This document shows, piece after piece, positions 34,573 through 45,023 of a stretch of DNA of 64,000 bases. The stretch comes from Verticillium longisporum (lineage: Eukaryota > Ascomycota > Sordariomycetes > Glomerellales > Plectosphaerellaceae), in assembly GCA_019188255.1 (NCBI GenBank), contig JAETXT010000004.1, forward strand, positions 5,518,001 to 5,582,000. Direction: 5' to 3'. Position numbers and translations under genes: made by a program. A model generated the notes under the pieces. It was given only the letters and a program-made list of their open reading frames with translations, had not been told where the DNA came from and ran no database searches. Numbering within the stretch: position 1 is the stretch's first letter; every line of letters starts with the position of its first letter.

Positions 34573-36095
34573 TTTTACGGTGAAAGGAGTAACGTGGTAG
34601 AGCTGCGTGTGGTAAAGTACTGCAATATTGGTGCTGAGCGTCAAGGTGGTGGTAGAGGATGAGATTGCCGAATGTGATGAGCGTTAATGAAGCACCCACG
34701 GAGCCGTTCGCCATCAATTAAGTATCGATTCACCAAGTCGTTATCAACTCGAGCACAGTAAAGCTGCTCGGATGCCCATGGAGAGGCCCGCGGACCTGAA
34801 TGCAGGTCCATATGCAGGCTTACCGGACGTCCGTGAAACCACGACGCCTGGTGAAGCCCGAGTCGCACGGCGTAACTGAGCAGCCAGCTCAACAGGTACA
34901 TTGACGCCAGACTGCCGATCGCGCAGAGCGAGAAAGTAAAAATTGACCAATGGCGGACGCTTATTGAATGTCCGGCCGCATTTTGTGAGCGGACATCGTT
35001 GCCAGTGTCATGTCAAGATGTCCATGCTTCCTTGTTGGGCCTGATTGAGCTGTGCCGTTGAGAAAATCAACGGCGCCCCCGCGCCATCGTCAAACTTGGA
35101 ACACTGACATAACCGTCTTTCTTTCTTTCTACTGGCTGCTCCCGTAGTCCCAGATCAATGGTGCCCTTTGCAGGATCAAGCCTGTAGGTCCATCGGGCGC
35201 GGCCCCGACACGGGGCTCCGCACGCTTACCGGCCGGAAATATTTATGGAGAAACGTAGCATGGACGGCTGCACCGCCAATTGTTCCAGCTGTACGATCAT
35301 GTGCGGCCATCACAGTTGAATCTTCCGGTCAGATTCTGGAATATTTTGATGCAGATGCTGCCCTCAAATTTCGAGCTTGCCGGGCTGTACAATTCGATTA
35401 AAACATTCCTCGGGGCCAGAGCCAAGCAAGGCGCGATGCGAGGTTCAGTTTAGAGCTGCTCCAGGCGGTCGCATAGCGAGCTAACAGCCTGCCACTCAGT
35501 TGGCGTTCTCGGCGGCATAGGTTGCTGAGCCACTTGGCTGAATCATGGCTTTCGGCCGAGATTGTGCGACTTCAGCTGCAGCCTGGTCATGTGCGATGGC
35601 TGTCGTTGGCGATTGATTAGCAGATTGTTGGGCGAATTGGTGAGGATTCGTCTTTGATCTTGTCGACTGACTTGGGGAGACTCTGCTGATGTCGTCGACT
35701 CCAGCCTTTACGGATGGCCCATACACTTCATATGCCTTGATTCATGTCTATTGGTTGCCGAATGGTAGATATTGGGCCATGGAACAAAGAGGATGCAGAA
35801 ACGGTGGGGGTGACTGGCGATATGTCTGAGATCAACAGCAGGGCGCAGGGGCCGCTTCGTCACAACTCGTATGCGTCAAGTAACAACTCATTCTACATAC
35901 CCTGGGGCTATGTGACAGAATTACTTGCGCAAGATTTTGATGTGCTTGCTGATATTAGTACAGGCTGCTGTGGGAGTAGTCAGCTGTGAGAAGCCCCTAA
36001 AGCAAGATTCGATATGACGTTGCAAGTCGTCGAGCTGGTCCCAAAAGGACTGTTTTGCGAAGACTGACTACAGTATTGATAGTACATACATGCCA
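34573..36095. other. 1.5 kb spacer between the reductase and the monooxygenase
   Basis: Presumed promoter of the reductase gene and 3' flank of the monooxygenase gene. No coding exon, relic or repeat recognised. Confidence 0.45.
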
Positions 36096-37529
36096 TTAGC
36101 TCGTCTTGATGGGCAGCGCACCCCGTACGAGCTGATGGTCCCAGGGGACCCTGCCATGCAACACCTCGTCAGATTCAATGAAGTCCAAGACAAGACCGCT
36201 TTTGAAGCTGGTAGCCGTCCCGTGATCTGTCAAGTAGTTCTTCACAAACTCAAATGGATAGACCCAGCGTGCCAACAGATAATCGCGCCAAGTCGCCCAT
36301 GCTTGCAGTCGCGTCGACTGTGACGCCACAGCGTAGTCTCTTGCCACCGCCTCGCGTCTTTCCTCTTGGTATCTCTCCAGCGTGTTCACAAACAATATGT
36401 CATCGAACAAGCCATGAAGAGTTTGCGCACAAAGGACGCGAAGATGATTCACCAAGGAGACAACATCTTGGATACCCGCATTGAGTCCAATTCCAGCGTT
36501 GGGGGTGAATCGATGGCACGCATCCCTTACGAGGGCGACTCGGCCGGCAAAACTCCACGTCTCTGCCGCAGCGACACCTTCTCGAAGGTTATTCATCCCC
36601 GAGACAAAAGTTGGTTTGTTGATGATGTCGCTGATTTTTAGCTTCTCGTGAACGTGCCAATCGCTGAAGCTTTGCGCAAACGCGGTTGCATCTTCGGGGC
36701 TGTATGTGACCTTCTCTGTTGTTGTCACCGGGAGCCTTTCATACAAGAAGAACCAGGCCTTTTTCTTGCCTGTCAGGTACATGGCTGATCGATTGTGTCC
36801 CTGTATCTCGTAACTCTCGCCAATGTCCGTCTCTCGTTTGAATGAACCCCACAAACATTTGTAAGTGGCCGGGAAAGTGTCCTCTGCGTTACTTGTGATA
36901 TTGTCGGCAGAATCAAGTGCATCTTGGCCGCCCGCAGTCTGCGGAAGGTTGAGCCTGAGATTCCGTATGATGACGCCTATCCTTGAGTGGACACCGTCAG
37001 CACCGATGATTAGGGACCCGGTGTACAACGATCCATCGCCACAGTGTGCAGTTGTGCCAGAAGTAGAGATGTCAATATCCGTGACTCTCTTGTTGACAAA
37101 ATACTGAGCCTTGGCTTCATCTGGCAGTGCGTCGAACAGTGCTCTCAGCAGGACGGCACGATGGAAGATGATCAAGCCCGAGCCATGGCTATATCGCGTT
37201 AGATATCGAAGGGTCGTATGTCAAACGAAGACTCACTTGTCTCGTATCCTCGAAAGAGCATGCGTTCTCTTGAAGCCTTTGCGTGCTGGGTCGAAACTTT
37301 GAGAGAGATGAAGTAGTGGAGCGCCGTCATCGATAAACTTGTCCAAGATCCCTAGCTGGCCAAACACCCTCAAGTTTTGAGGAGTCAGAACAAGACTTGT
37401 TCCAGTGTCTGCAAAGACGTCTTGTCGTCTTTCTAGAATCGTGTAGTCGATGCCAGCGCGGTAGAGTGCGTGTGCAGCGACGATGCCACAGGGGCCGCCC
37501 CCGACAATGATGACTTTAAGTGGACCCAT
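36096..37529 (-). CDS. FAD-dependent monooxygenase (aromatic hydroxylase fold)
   Basis: Class A flavoprotein monooxygenase, expected to hydroxylate or epoxidise an aromatic or terpenoid substrate using NAD(P)H. Exons 37529-37237 and 37188-36096, 461 residues, phases correct. The Rossmann FAD motif VIIVGGGPCGIVAAHALYRAG is at the N-terminus, followed by ILERR for the ribose. An Arg/His segment GLIIFHRAVLLRAL precedes the middle, where SLIIGADGVHSRI matches the DG motif. The second FAD motif reads VRDACHRFTPNAGIGLNAGIQD where most relatives have GDAAH...P..GQG; the Asp is kept but the Gly is replaced by Arg. The C-terminal ~60 residues are helical, as in PaxM-like fungal enzymes. The same-strand reductase and the decayed monooxygenase and transporter downstream suggest an eroded metabolic cluster. 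Confidence 0.88.
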
Positions 37530-38201
37530 TGGATTGATAAATGACTGGGAAGTGGCCTTGCAACACGGGCAGGCGTGCTAGCACTACTTGCTTGTGGTGC
37601 TTGGCCGAGTTATGAAGGACCTGGTCTTGCTCTTCTGAGAGCCATTGTCACGATTGCGCCAGGTCCCTGTCGGATGTCGCCATTGTGGTACAGGGGTCAT
37701 ACGAGTCAGGTTATTAGACCGACCTCGGCGAAGACTCACAATAACGTGCACAATGTACATCTGGACCATACTGGCATGGCCTTTTGTTCAACACGGATAA
37801 GGTGGAAGAAGATGTTGCGATAGTAGGCGCCTTTTGAAGTTTCATGATAGTCTACACACTGAACATCATATTGCTACAGAAGAGCCCTGATTGGCCTGAA
37901 CGGCATGTTCTTTACAGCAGGGCGGAACACAGAACGAGCGTCAAGTACGACTCCTCGTTACATATTCTACTTTATAACATGCATTTGCCTTGCTTCATGT
38001 GCACGATTGCATGCGCTAGAGCCTGATCTGCCTGAGGTGATAATTAATTGGAAAGAGTATCATGATGCACAGGGGTTCCCAGCTTACATCGGAGTAATAC
38101 ATCCAATTATGTGTTGGATTGGACACATTGTCAACCTGTCCGATGACGGTTTCTTCGACAGATGTTGACTCCGTCGATATCTGGTGTCTCTTGCTGGCAA
38201 T
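37530..38201. other. Spacer between monooxygenase and the monooxygenase relic
   Basis: AT-richer than the genes beside it. It should carry the promoter of the 36096-37529 gene. No exon or repeat recognised. Confidence 0.4.
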
Positions 38202-38622
38202 CTAATCCAGCGTGCGGAAGAGCGCATGATAGTGAGGCGTCCGCACACTATCGAAGAGTTTGAGCGCGCTGCTTAGGCTGGAGAACTGGGCAGAGGCCCA
38301 GTTCAGAGCTTCAGCTAGAACATGGGCATCTTTGAAGGCAAACGCGGCTTTAGCTTTGAAAGCGCTAGATAGAGGATGTGAGGCGTCCCCGATTAGAACG
38401 ACGTTTCCTCCATGCACAACAGAGTCCAGGCGATTGACGCCGAACTAGTCGTAGCGCTTTAGATTGGCGATCAAGGACAGAAGCTGCCGTGATGTTCCAC
38501 ATATCTCGTTAAATTTGCCATGGAGGACCACAGGGTCAACCTCGCGACCCCAAGTGGACCGCTCGCCAGCAGAGGAGCTCGTCGCTTGCACCCGGTAGAA
38601 GTACTTACGCAGTTATCGAGCT
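38202..38622 (-). pseudogene. Relic of an FAD-dependent monooxygenase (C-terminal fragment)
   Basis: The minus strand encodes a C-terminal piece of a salicylate-hydroxylase-like enzyme. It runs STWGREVDPVVLHGKF, then SLIANLKRYD, an in-frame TAG at 38445-38447, then FGVNRLDSVVHGGNVV and the second FAD motif LIGDASHPLSSAFKAKAAFAF, ending in RTPHYHALFRTLD. The Gly-Asp-Ala/Ser-His-Pro motif is intact. The N-terminal FAD-binding half is missing: nothing resembling GxGxxG is found upstream to 39.1 kb. The stop is consistent with CAG to TAG. The truncation, unlike the indels seen elsewhere in the window, cannot be explained by base-calling errors, so a dead fragment is the best reading. Confidence 0.7.
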
Positions 38623-39117
38623 ATCCAACCCATGCTATGCTGAAGCAGGCAATGTCGCAATTCGAACTAAAACATGCCCACGGTCGAGCTCAATGCTCGA
38701 CATCGACCGAGCTGTCTCATCAGCTGACAGTTGACTTACCTACGAAAGTCTTTCATAGCCGGACACTGAAGCATAAATAGGTGAACATGCCGAGTTATTC
38801 ATTCTGCAGCTTATAGCTCGATGAGGCACTCTCAGATTTCCTAAAATGGAGTCCACAAAGCACGTGGCGTGATAGAACCTCCAACCACGATTTCGACCTG
38901 GCCGTCGCCTGCGGTTAGCACCCCTTGACCCTGCTACCTACCGACCCTGGCCAAGTACCTGTATAAGGCATCAAATTGCATACCTAAGGTAGATAGAGGA
39001 GCCTGTCCTTGATGGTCATGAGCTAGAAAATGGAGTCCCTGAAGAATCCCATAGCACCATCCTTGGACCCACCTCATTCGGCAAGGACATTCTGGAAAAC
39101 GACTAAGATGATCCCAA
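38623..39117. other. Spacer between two gene relics
   Basis: About 0.5 kb with no recognisable coding sequence. CTACCTACCGACC and CCTAAGGTAGATAG motifs near 38935-38995 resemble the GGTACC/CCTAGG-type elements found elsewhere in the window. Confidence 0.4.
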
Positions 39118-39573
39118 CCTCGTCTTCTCATTGAGAGCTACCTGGTGGGACTCCCGCGATTCGGCCGCAAGTACACTATGGTGATCGGAGCCGTCAGCGG
39201 CATAGCCTCTTCTTTGGCTTCACTGGCGTCAAGACGCAGGCTCAAAACATGGGAATCAGCTGTGCCGTTTGTAAGTGCTCCGTGGCGACGTTTCCCTACC
39301 ATCTACTGACTGTGGCCAGCTTGCTGCATCAACGCATACCACAGCACTCTGTATGCATATACGGTCGAGGTTTTGCCCTCGTCCCACCGAACGACGGGCA
39401 ACGGGCTCGCAGTCTCGTGCAATCGCATCATGGGCATTGTTTCCGCCTTCGTAGCCTCGTCTGGAAACACATCAACTGCAGTGCCTCTCTATGTATGCGC
39501 AGCGCTCTTCGGTGGTCTTGGTCTGATTGCAGCCGTGTTTCCCTTTGAGCCGCAGGGCCGACGAAGCTCTTGA
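39118..39573 (+). pseudogene. Relic of an MFS sugar-type transporter (C-terminal fragment)
   Basis: The plus strand encodes the last third of a major-facilitator transporter. LIESYLVGLPRFGRKYTMVIGAVSGI matches the GRK loop and following helix. After a one-base frame change near 39205-39210 comes FFGFTGVKTQAQNMGIS. A 49-nt intron follows (39271-39319: GTAAGT...CTGAC...CAG). Then AYHSTLYAYTVEVLPSSHRT, GNGLAVSCNRIMGIVSAFVA, and a last helix ending VFPFEPQGRRSS. The first ~350 residues of a normal transporter are absent upstream. The single missing base could be an error, but the truncation cannot. It lies beside a monooxygenase relic, so both probably come from one lost cluster. Confidence 0.72.
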
Positions 39574-40849
39574 TGACGTTGCTGCGACCCAAGGTTTGAA
39601 CTGTAAGGAATCAATAACTTCGTTCTAAGCGTTACGGAAAGGAACTACTCAGCACCAACCCGCCAGCTAAAAGAAATGGAAGAAAAAGGATGGAAGCCTT
39701 GGAAACTGAGTTGATATGTGGTTTGTGTGGTTCATGGGAAAGGGCTCCGCCAAGGCCAAGAGACTCACCAGTCTCTAGAATATTTGAAGCCACCATGCAT
39801 GCTTGAATCCAACAAGGGCAAATCTCACAGCCTCGGACTTGGAACTTGGGGTTGGAATGACTCTGGTGGGAAAAGTCTCATGATAGATCCAAGCTGAACT
39901 GGAATGCGGCTGCTGATCGTGGGTGACAAGTCTCAGCCACAGTACACCAACGGGCAAGAGCCAACTGACGGCGTCGATCACCGCCGGCCGGCAGTGCCTT
40001 CCCCCACTCCCATACCTTCCAATGCTCCCACACCTCCTCATCTCGCCTCATCACGACTCCCCAAAGGCTGCACTCCGCCCCAACACCGCATATTGTCGTT
40101 GCCAACTCACCGCTGCTAGACTCTCATCACGTTGTACAATCCTTTTCCTTCTTCTGAACTCTGTCCTGTCATCGCCAAGTAAGCACAGTCAGACCCAGAC
40201 AAAACCGCCGCCACACACCTCTGCCTCGCTTGCTTCCTGCGCCCTCAGGGCCATATCATCACCGTGGCGGCTCTGGCTCGGGCTCGTCCTTTGCCATCCG
40301 CACCAACCAACATGCATCAAGTAGGTATGCACGGGTGAGCAGCATCGCGAGTCGGCTCGCTCACTCCTCTTGGACATATAACTGACGACGGCCCAATAGC
40401 CGCTGCTTCCGCAGTCCGCCTCGCTTCCCAGCCAGCCAGCACCCCGTGTCAACATTTCCTGCTTTTTGCTCGTCTAGTCCCAACTGTCTGGCTTTCGCCT
40501 CCACCAACAGACATACTGGATATGCACGAGCAACGGCTGCACCCTTCCCGTGGCCCTCTCCTCCGGCTCTCTTTCGTCTCTCTTTCGTGGCCTCATCCCG
40601 AGCTGATCGCCCCCGCCCTCCCGTCTGAGACCTCTACCACTGCGGCCCACGACCACCAGCATTCCTCATAACCCCCGACGGAAACGTCAAACTGCCCTTT
40701 TGGGTGTCACATACAATCCTGACCCCTCTCATCCCACATCTCTGAAACGCCGACCCGGCGAGTTTGGTCGCTCATCTCTCTGGCTCTATCCCGCGCAAGG
40801 CTCGCTCTGGCTGCAATCCAGCCAAATATTGCATGCCCACGCCATCGCC
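39574..40849. other. Spacer and 5' leader upstream of the Cys-rich membrane gene
   Basis: 1.3 kb. The second half (40100-40849) is C- and T-rich and looks like a long 5' leader and promoter. An upstream in-frame start would add ~50 residues to the next gene but reads unlike protein. No other gene seen. Confidence 0.45.
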
Positions 40850-41981
40850 ATGTCAGACAACCAGTATGACAAGGGCGGGCTGGGCCTCTCTTGTCCCGAA
40901 GGCGGCCACTTCTACATCTGTGAGGGGGATGCCACAGAGTTCATCGGATGCTGCAACTCGAACCCCTGCGGCGACAATGACGGCAACTGTCCCACGAGCG
41001 ACCTCCGTGTCTCCTCCTTCTCGTCCGACCGCTACGCCAACATACCCGCCCAGAGCTGCGATGATGCCCGCGGGGCTCGCATCTGGTGGACGTGCCGGGA
41101 CAACAAGCCGCCCTTCCTGGGCTGCTGCGCCAGCAACCCCTGCGGCGAGGGCTGCCCGCAGGACCACCTCATCGCCGCCGTCCTGTCGCCCAGCGATGAC
41201 GACCGATTGCCGTTCCTGCCGTCGCCGGCAACGACGACAACGGCTTCTACCCCGCCCGCCTCGTCATCGACTTCGAGCCCAAGCGGCGGCTCGTCAGGGC
41301 TGTCGAGCGGTGCTATTGCCGGTATCGCTATCGGTGCCGCCGCCGGGATCGCTATCCTAGCCGTCATCATCTGGGCTTGCTTTCGACGCGCACGGAAGAG
41401 TCGAGAGGAGGGCCACACGGAACAACACACGTTCAGCCCGGAAATGGGCTCTCAAAGTCCGCCCTTTGATAAGACTCGACGTAGGTACCCTCGTATCTCA
41501 TTTGCTTTTTTGTCATCACGGTCAAAAAAAAAAATCAGAAAATGCCAATACGAACCGTGCTGACCTCCCAGAATCTCACCTCAGCTACGCAACAACAGCA
41601 ATACCGCCCTCATACGGCTCGACACCCGGCTCGCAAGAGGGACAGTTCCAGGATGCGCATCACATGCATTCGCCGACCTCGATGTCTCGGACCTACTCGC
41701 CCTACACCCAGCATAAAGATGTCGAGCATACGCATTCTCGCCACATTAGTGTCGTATCCGGCGTGTCTGCCTTGTCTGGCGGCATCGAGTCGAATCTGCA
41801 CACCGTATCGGAGATTGACGGCATTGAGAGGCAGGCGCCCGTGGTTGAACTGCCGGCTGATGAAGCGCCGCCGAACGCGCAGGTTTCGTCGTCGCCGTCG
41901 CCGCCGCTGGGGTCACCAGGGTGGCATTCGTCAACGGGGGTGGAGGCGCCGGGGAGTCCGGGGCGGTGGACGACGAGGTAA
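40850..41981 (+). CDS. Cys-rich single-pass membrane protein with twin GCC..NPCG modules
   Basis: Not a named family I can identify. Exon 1 40850-41480, intron 41481-41538 (GTAGGT...TCAG), exon 2 41539-41981; phases fit and give 357 residues. The first ~110 residues hold two similar Cys modules, SCPEGGHFYICEG..FIGCCNSNPCG and RIWWTCRDNKPPFLGCCASNPCG, spaced about 65 residues apart. A Ser/Thr/Pro linker follows (TTTTASTPPASSSTSS, likely O-glycosylated), then one TM helix (AIAGIAIGAAAGIAILAVIIWACF), then a basic stop-transfer RRARKSR and a ~125-residue Ser-rich tail. There is no classic signal peptide, so orientation rests on the linker and basic stop-transfer. The layout resembles fungal cell-wall sensors (WSC/Mid2 style) but the Cys pattern differs. 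Start chosen at 40850 because the Cys module begins right after it. Confidence 0.85.
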
Positions 41982-42267
41982 CATGACGACGATTATGGAG
42001 TGATGCATATTTAATTGCTTGGAATTGGGGGGAAATAGCTTGATACCAATTGTAATCACCCACCTGCCGTACGGCAGGTATTCTCACTCTTCCGAGAGAA
42101 TATGTGCGTCTCGCTTGTCCGATGGATTTGGGAGGATGATAACTCATTTTCATTTCGGAGCATTTAACCACGTCCTAGTACGTGTGTAACTTCCGAATCT
42201 AACGGCGCAAGCCACTCCGTAATCCTCTCTCATCGTACCATCTTGCAGCCTTCATTCATGTCATTAA

Positions 42268-45023
42268 TCATTTCGCCTCGTCGTCAAAGTTCGGCGAGTC
42301 GTAAATATCATCCGGATCTGCTTCCAATTAGTTCAGCGCTCACAGAGTGCGTGGATGCGGCGAAGAAAGCTCACCTTTGCCCTCTTTATTGATAAAGTCC
42401 CGAATCGTCCCAACGCGGCCATCGATATCCTTCAACAGCCGGTCCAGCTCCGTCTTCACCTTGTCATTGGATGCGGCCCCGCCGCGGAGCGCCCTCGCCG
42501 CGACGTCATACCGACTGACGCAGTTGACGAGCATCATGTCAAATGGCGTCGTCGTGCTGCCCTCCTCGCGATAGCCCTCAATGCTGATGCGGTCCATGTT
42601 CGGCCGCCCAAAAGCAGGCCCTGCAGCTCGGTGGCGTAGCCGTGGTAGTTGAAGCAAACGGGCCTGTCGGCGGTGAACATGGCTATGAACTCGTCGCGCG
42701 TCAGGGAGTGCGGGTGGCGCGACTCGGCGACGAGGACCATGAGGTCCGTGACGTTGACGACGCGGATCTTGAGCGACGGGGCCAGCGTGCGCAGGAGTTC
42801 GGCGGCCTTGACGACTTCAAAGGTCACCTCGACGCCGATACCGACGAGGACAACGTCGGGTTGGTCGCCCTCGGCGAGCGGGGTCGAGGCGAAAGGCCAG
42901 ATGGAGGCGCCGGCCTGGCAATGCTTATCGGCGTCTTCGGGGGAGAGGAAGGTTGTAGTTGGCTGCTTGGAGCCGATCATTAGGTTTACGTAGTTTTTGG
43001 ACTTCAGACAGTGGTGGACTGTGCTTAGGAAGCAGTTGGCGTCGGGGGGCAGATAGACCTATGGTCTTGTTAGTGACGGTTCCAATGGAGGGAGTCTTGA
43101 TGGCACATGCTCTTGCGGCCTCGGCCTTGATGTTCAGGACGGCTCCGATGAACGAGGGGTTCTGGTGGGAGAAGCCGTTGTGCTCCTGGCGCGCCCAGGT
43201 GCTCGTTTCGATGTAGTTGATCGATGCCAGGTCACCGCGCCAGTCGAGTGACTGAGCGATCTTGCTGAACTTGGCGTACTGAACCATCATCGTATGGACG
43301 ATTCCTTTGAACGTGTTAGTAATACTTGAACGAAGAAATACAAGTGTTCACATACCTAAGAACGATTCATAGCTGGGAAACAGAGCGACTCGTCCTGTGA
43401 GCGTGTAGCCCTGCATGAAGCCCTGGCAGCAGTGCTCCGACAGAATCTCAATGACGCGGCCCCCTTGTTCCTCGAAAACTCGTCCCACTGGAAGTTGCGC
43501 CCCGTATGCTCGAGAACAGCTCCAAACTTGTTGCTTTCCAGCTCGTCGGGCGAGAACATGCGGAAGGTGTGCGGGTTGTCTTGGATGACTCGGTCAAGGA
43601 ACTTAGCCGTCGCCTCCATCTCGCTGTTCTGGTGACCGCGTTCGACGCCAAATGGCCTCCAGTCAGGAAGATCTAGGCCGATATAAGGCTCATATGTTGG
43701 CTTGAATTGGCCAAGCTTCTTCTCGTCCGTTTTGGGGAGAATGTCGAGGATGGTATCGTTCGGTTTTCCGTCCGTTAAGAGATCGTTGATCTTGTAGTGC
43801 GACAGCCATTCCTTGAGATTGCGAAGATGGCTCTCGTCCGTTTTGGCCTTCTTCAAAGGAACCTGGTGCGAGTTGAAAGACCCTTCGACAATCTTGCCAT
43901 CAACCTTTTTGGGTCCGCTCCAGCCCTGGAATCGTGAGTAAGTTGCGTCTCTAATAAACCTCTCTAAGATGGGGGTTCTTACCTTCGGGGTCCTCATCAC
44001 CAGCATAGGCCATCGGGGCTTAGAAATTGGCTCTCCAGACCGCGCAGCCTTTTGAATCTTCTTGATCTCAGAAAGTGCCCACTCCAGTGCATTTGAGAGG
44101 TCTTCGTTGATATTGGCGAGGTCCTGGACAATGTAGACCTGGTAGCCGTAACCACTGAACAGCGAAACAATCTCCTTGTCATCCATGCAGCCAAAGATGG
44201 TGCGCTCGCTAATCTTGAAGCCGTTTACGTGGAGGATGGGGATGACGGCGCCAGACTCCTTTGGGTCGATATACTTGATAGCGTGCCAGGCGCTGCTCAA
44301 GTTAGCTTTCCCGTTACAAATCAATGTGGCCCCCGAGAAAGACTTACGCTGCAGTAGGTCCGCTCTCCGCCTCACCGTCTCCCACCACGCAGGTAACAAT
44401 CAGGTCAGGATTGTCCATGACGGCACCAAAGGATACCCCCAGAGCATAGCCGAGCTCGCCGCCCTCGTGGATGGAACCGGGCGTCTCCGAGTTGATGTGG
44501 CTGGGAAAGCCTCCAGGCACAGAAAACCCACTGATGAGGTTCGAGAGACCCTTCTTGTTGACGGGATATTGCTCGGGATAGAAACGCTCGAGGGAGCCCT
44601 CGAGCCAGAGAGAGGCCAGGGCGGCAGGCGCTCCATGGCCGGGACCGATGACGTAGATCATCTCGAGATCGTGGTTGCGGATCAAGAGGTTGAGGTGTGA
44701 CCAGACCAGAATGAGGCCGGGACACGTCCCCCAGTGACCTTGAGGTATCAGCATCAGTTGAGGAGAAACGGCGGAAGGGCCTTACCGAGGAGTCGTGGCT
44801 TGACATGGTCGAACGTAAGGTCTGACTCGAGGAGAGCATTGTCCTTCAGGAAGATCATAGCAGCCGCGATGTAGCAGGCGGCATTCTGGAAGTCTTCAAG
44901 CGATCGGGCTACATCTTTGTCAAGCGGCTTTCTCTGGATCTTGACTGCAAGGTCAAGGACCTCGTCAGGCAGCTGTGAGGGCAGCGCCGATGGATTGGGA
45001 CGGTCGATGACCTCTCCCGGCAT
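42268..45023 (-). CDS. xfp: Phosphoketolase (xylulose-5-P/fructose-6-P)
   Basis: TPP enzyme that splits xylulose 5-phosphate (or fructose 6-phosphate) with phosphate into acetyl-phosphate plus glyceraldehyde 3-phosphate (or erythrose 4-phosphate). Seven exons: 45023-44786, 44738-44348, 44292-43983, 43925-43356, 43304-43111, 43058-42375, 42317-42268. Corrected length is 812 residues, typical of the family. Motifs: [32 protein letters not shown] loop [25 protein letters not shown], and [14 protein letters not shown]. Two bases are missing, one in each A4 run on the plus strand (43475-43478 and 42610-42613); arithmetic demands exactly one per exon. Intron 5 (43110-43059) starts with GC, not GT. 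The gene shares a 1.26-kb upstream region with the catalase gene. Confidence 0.95.
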
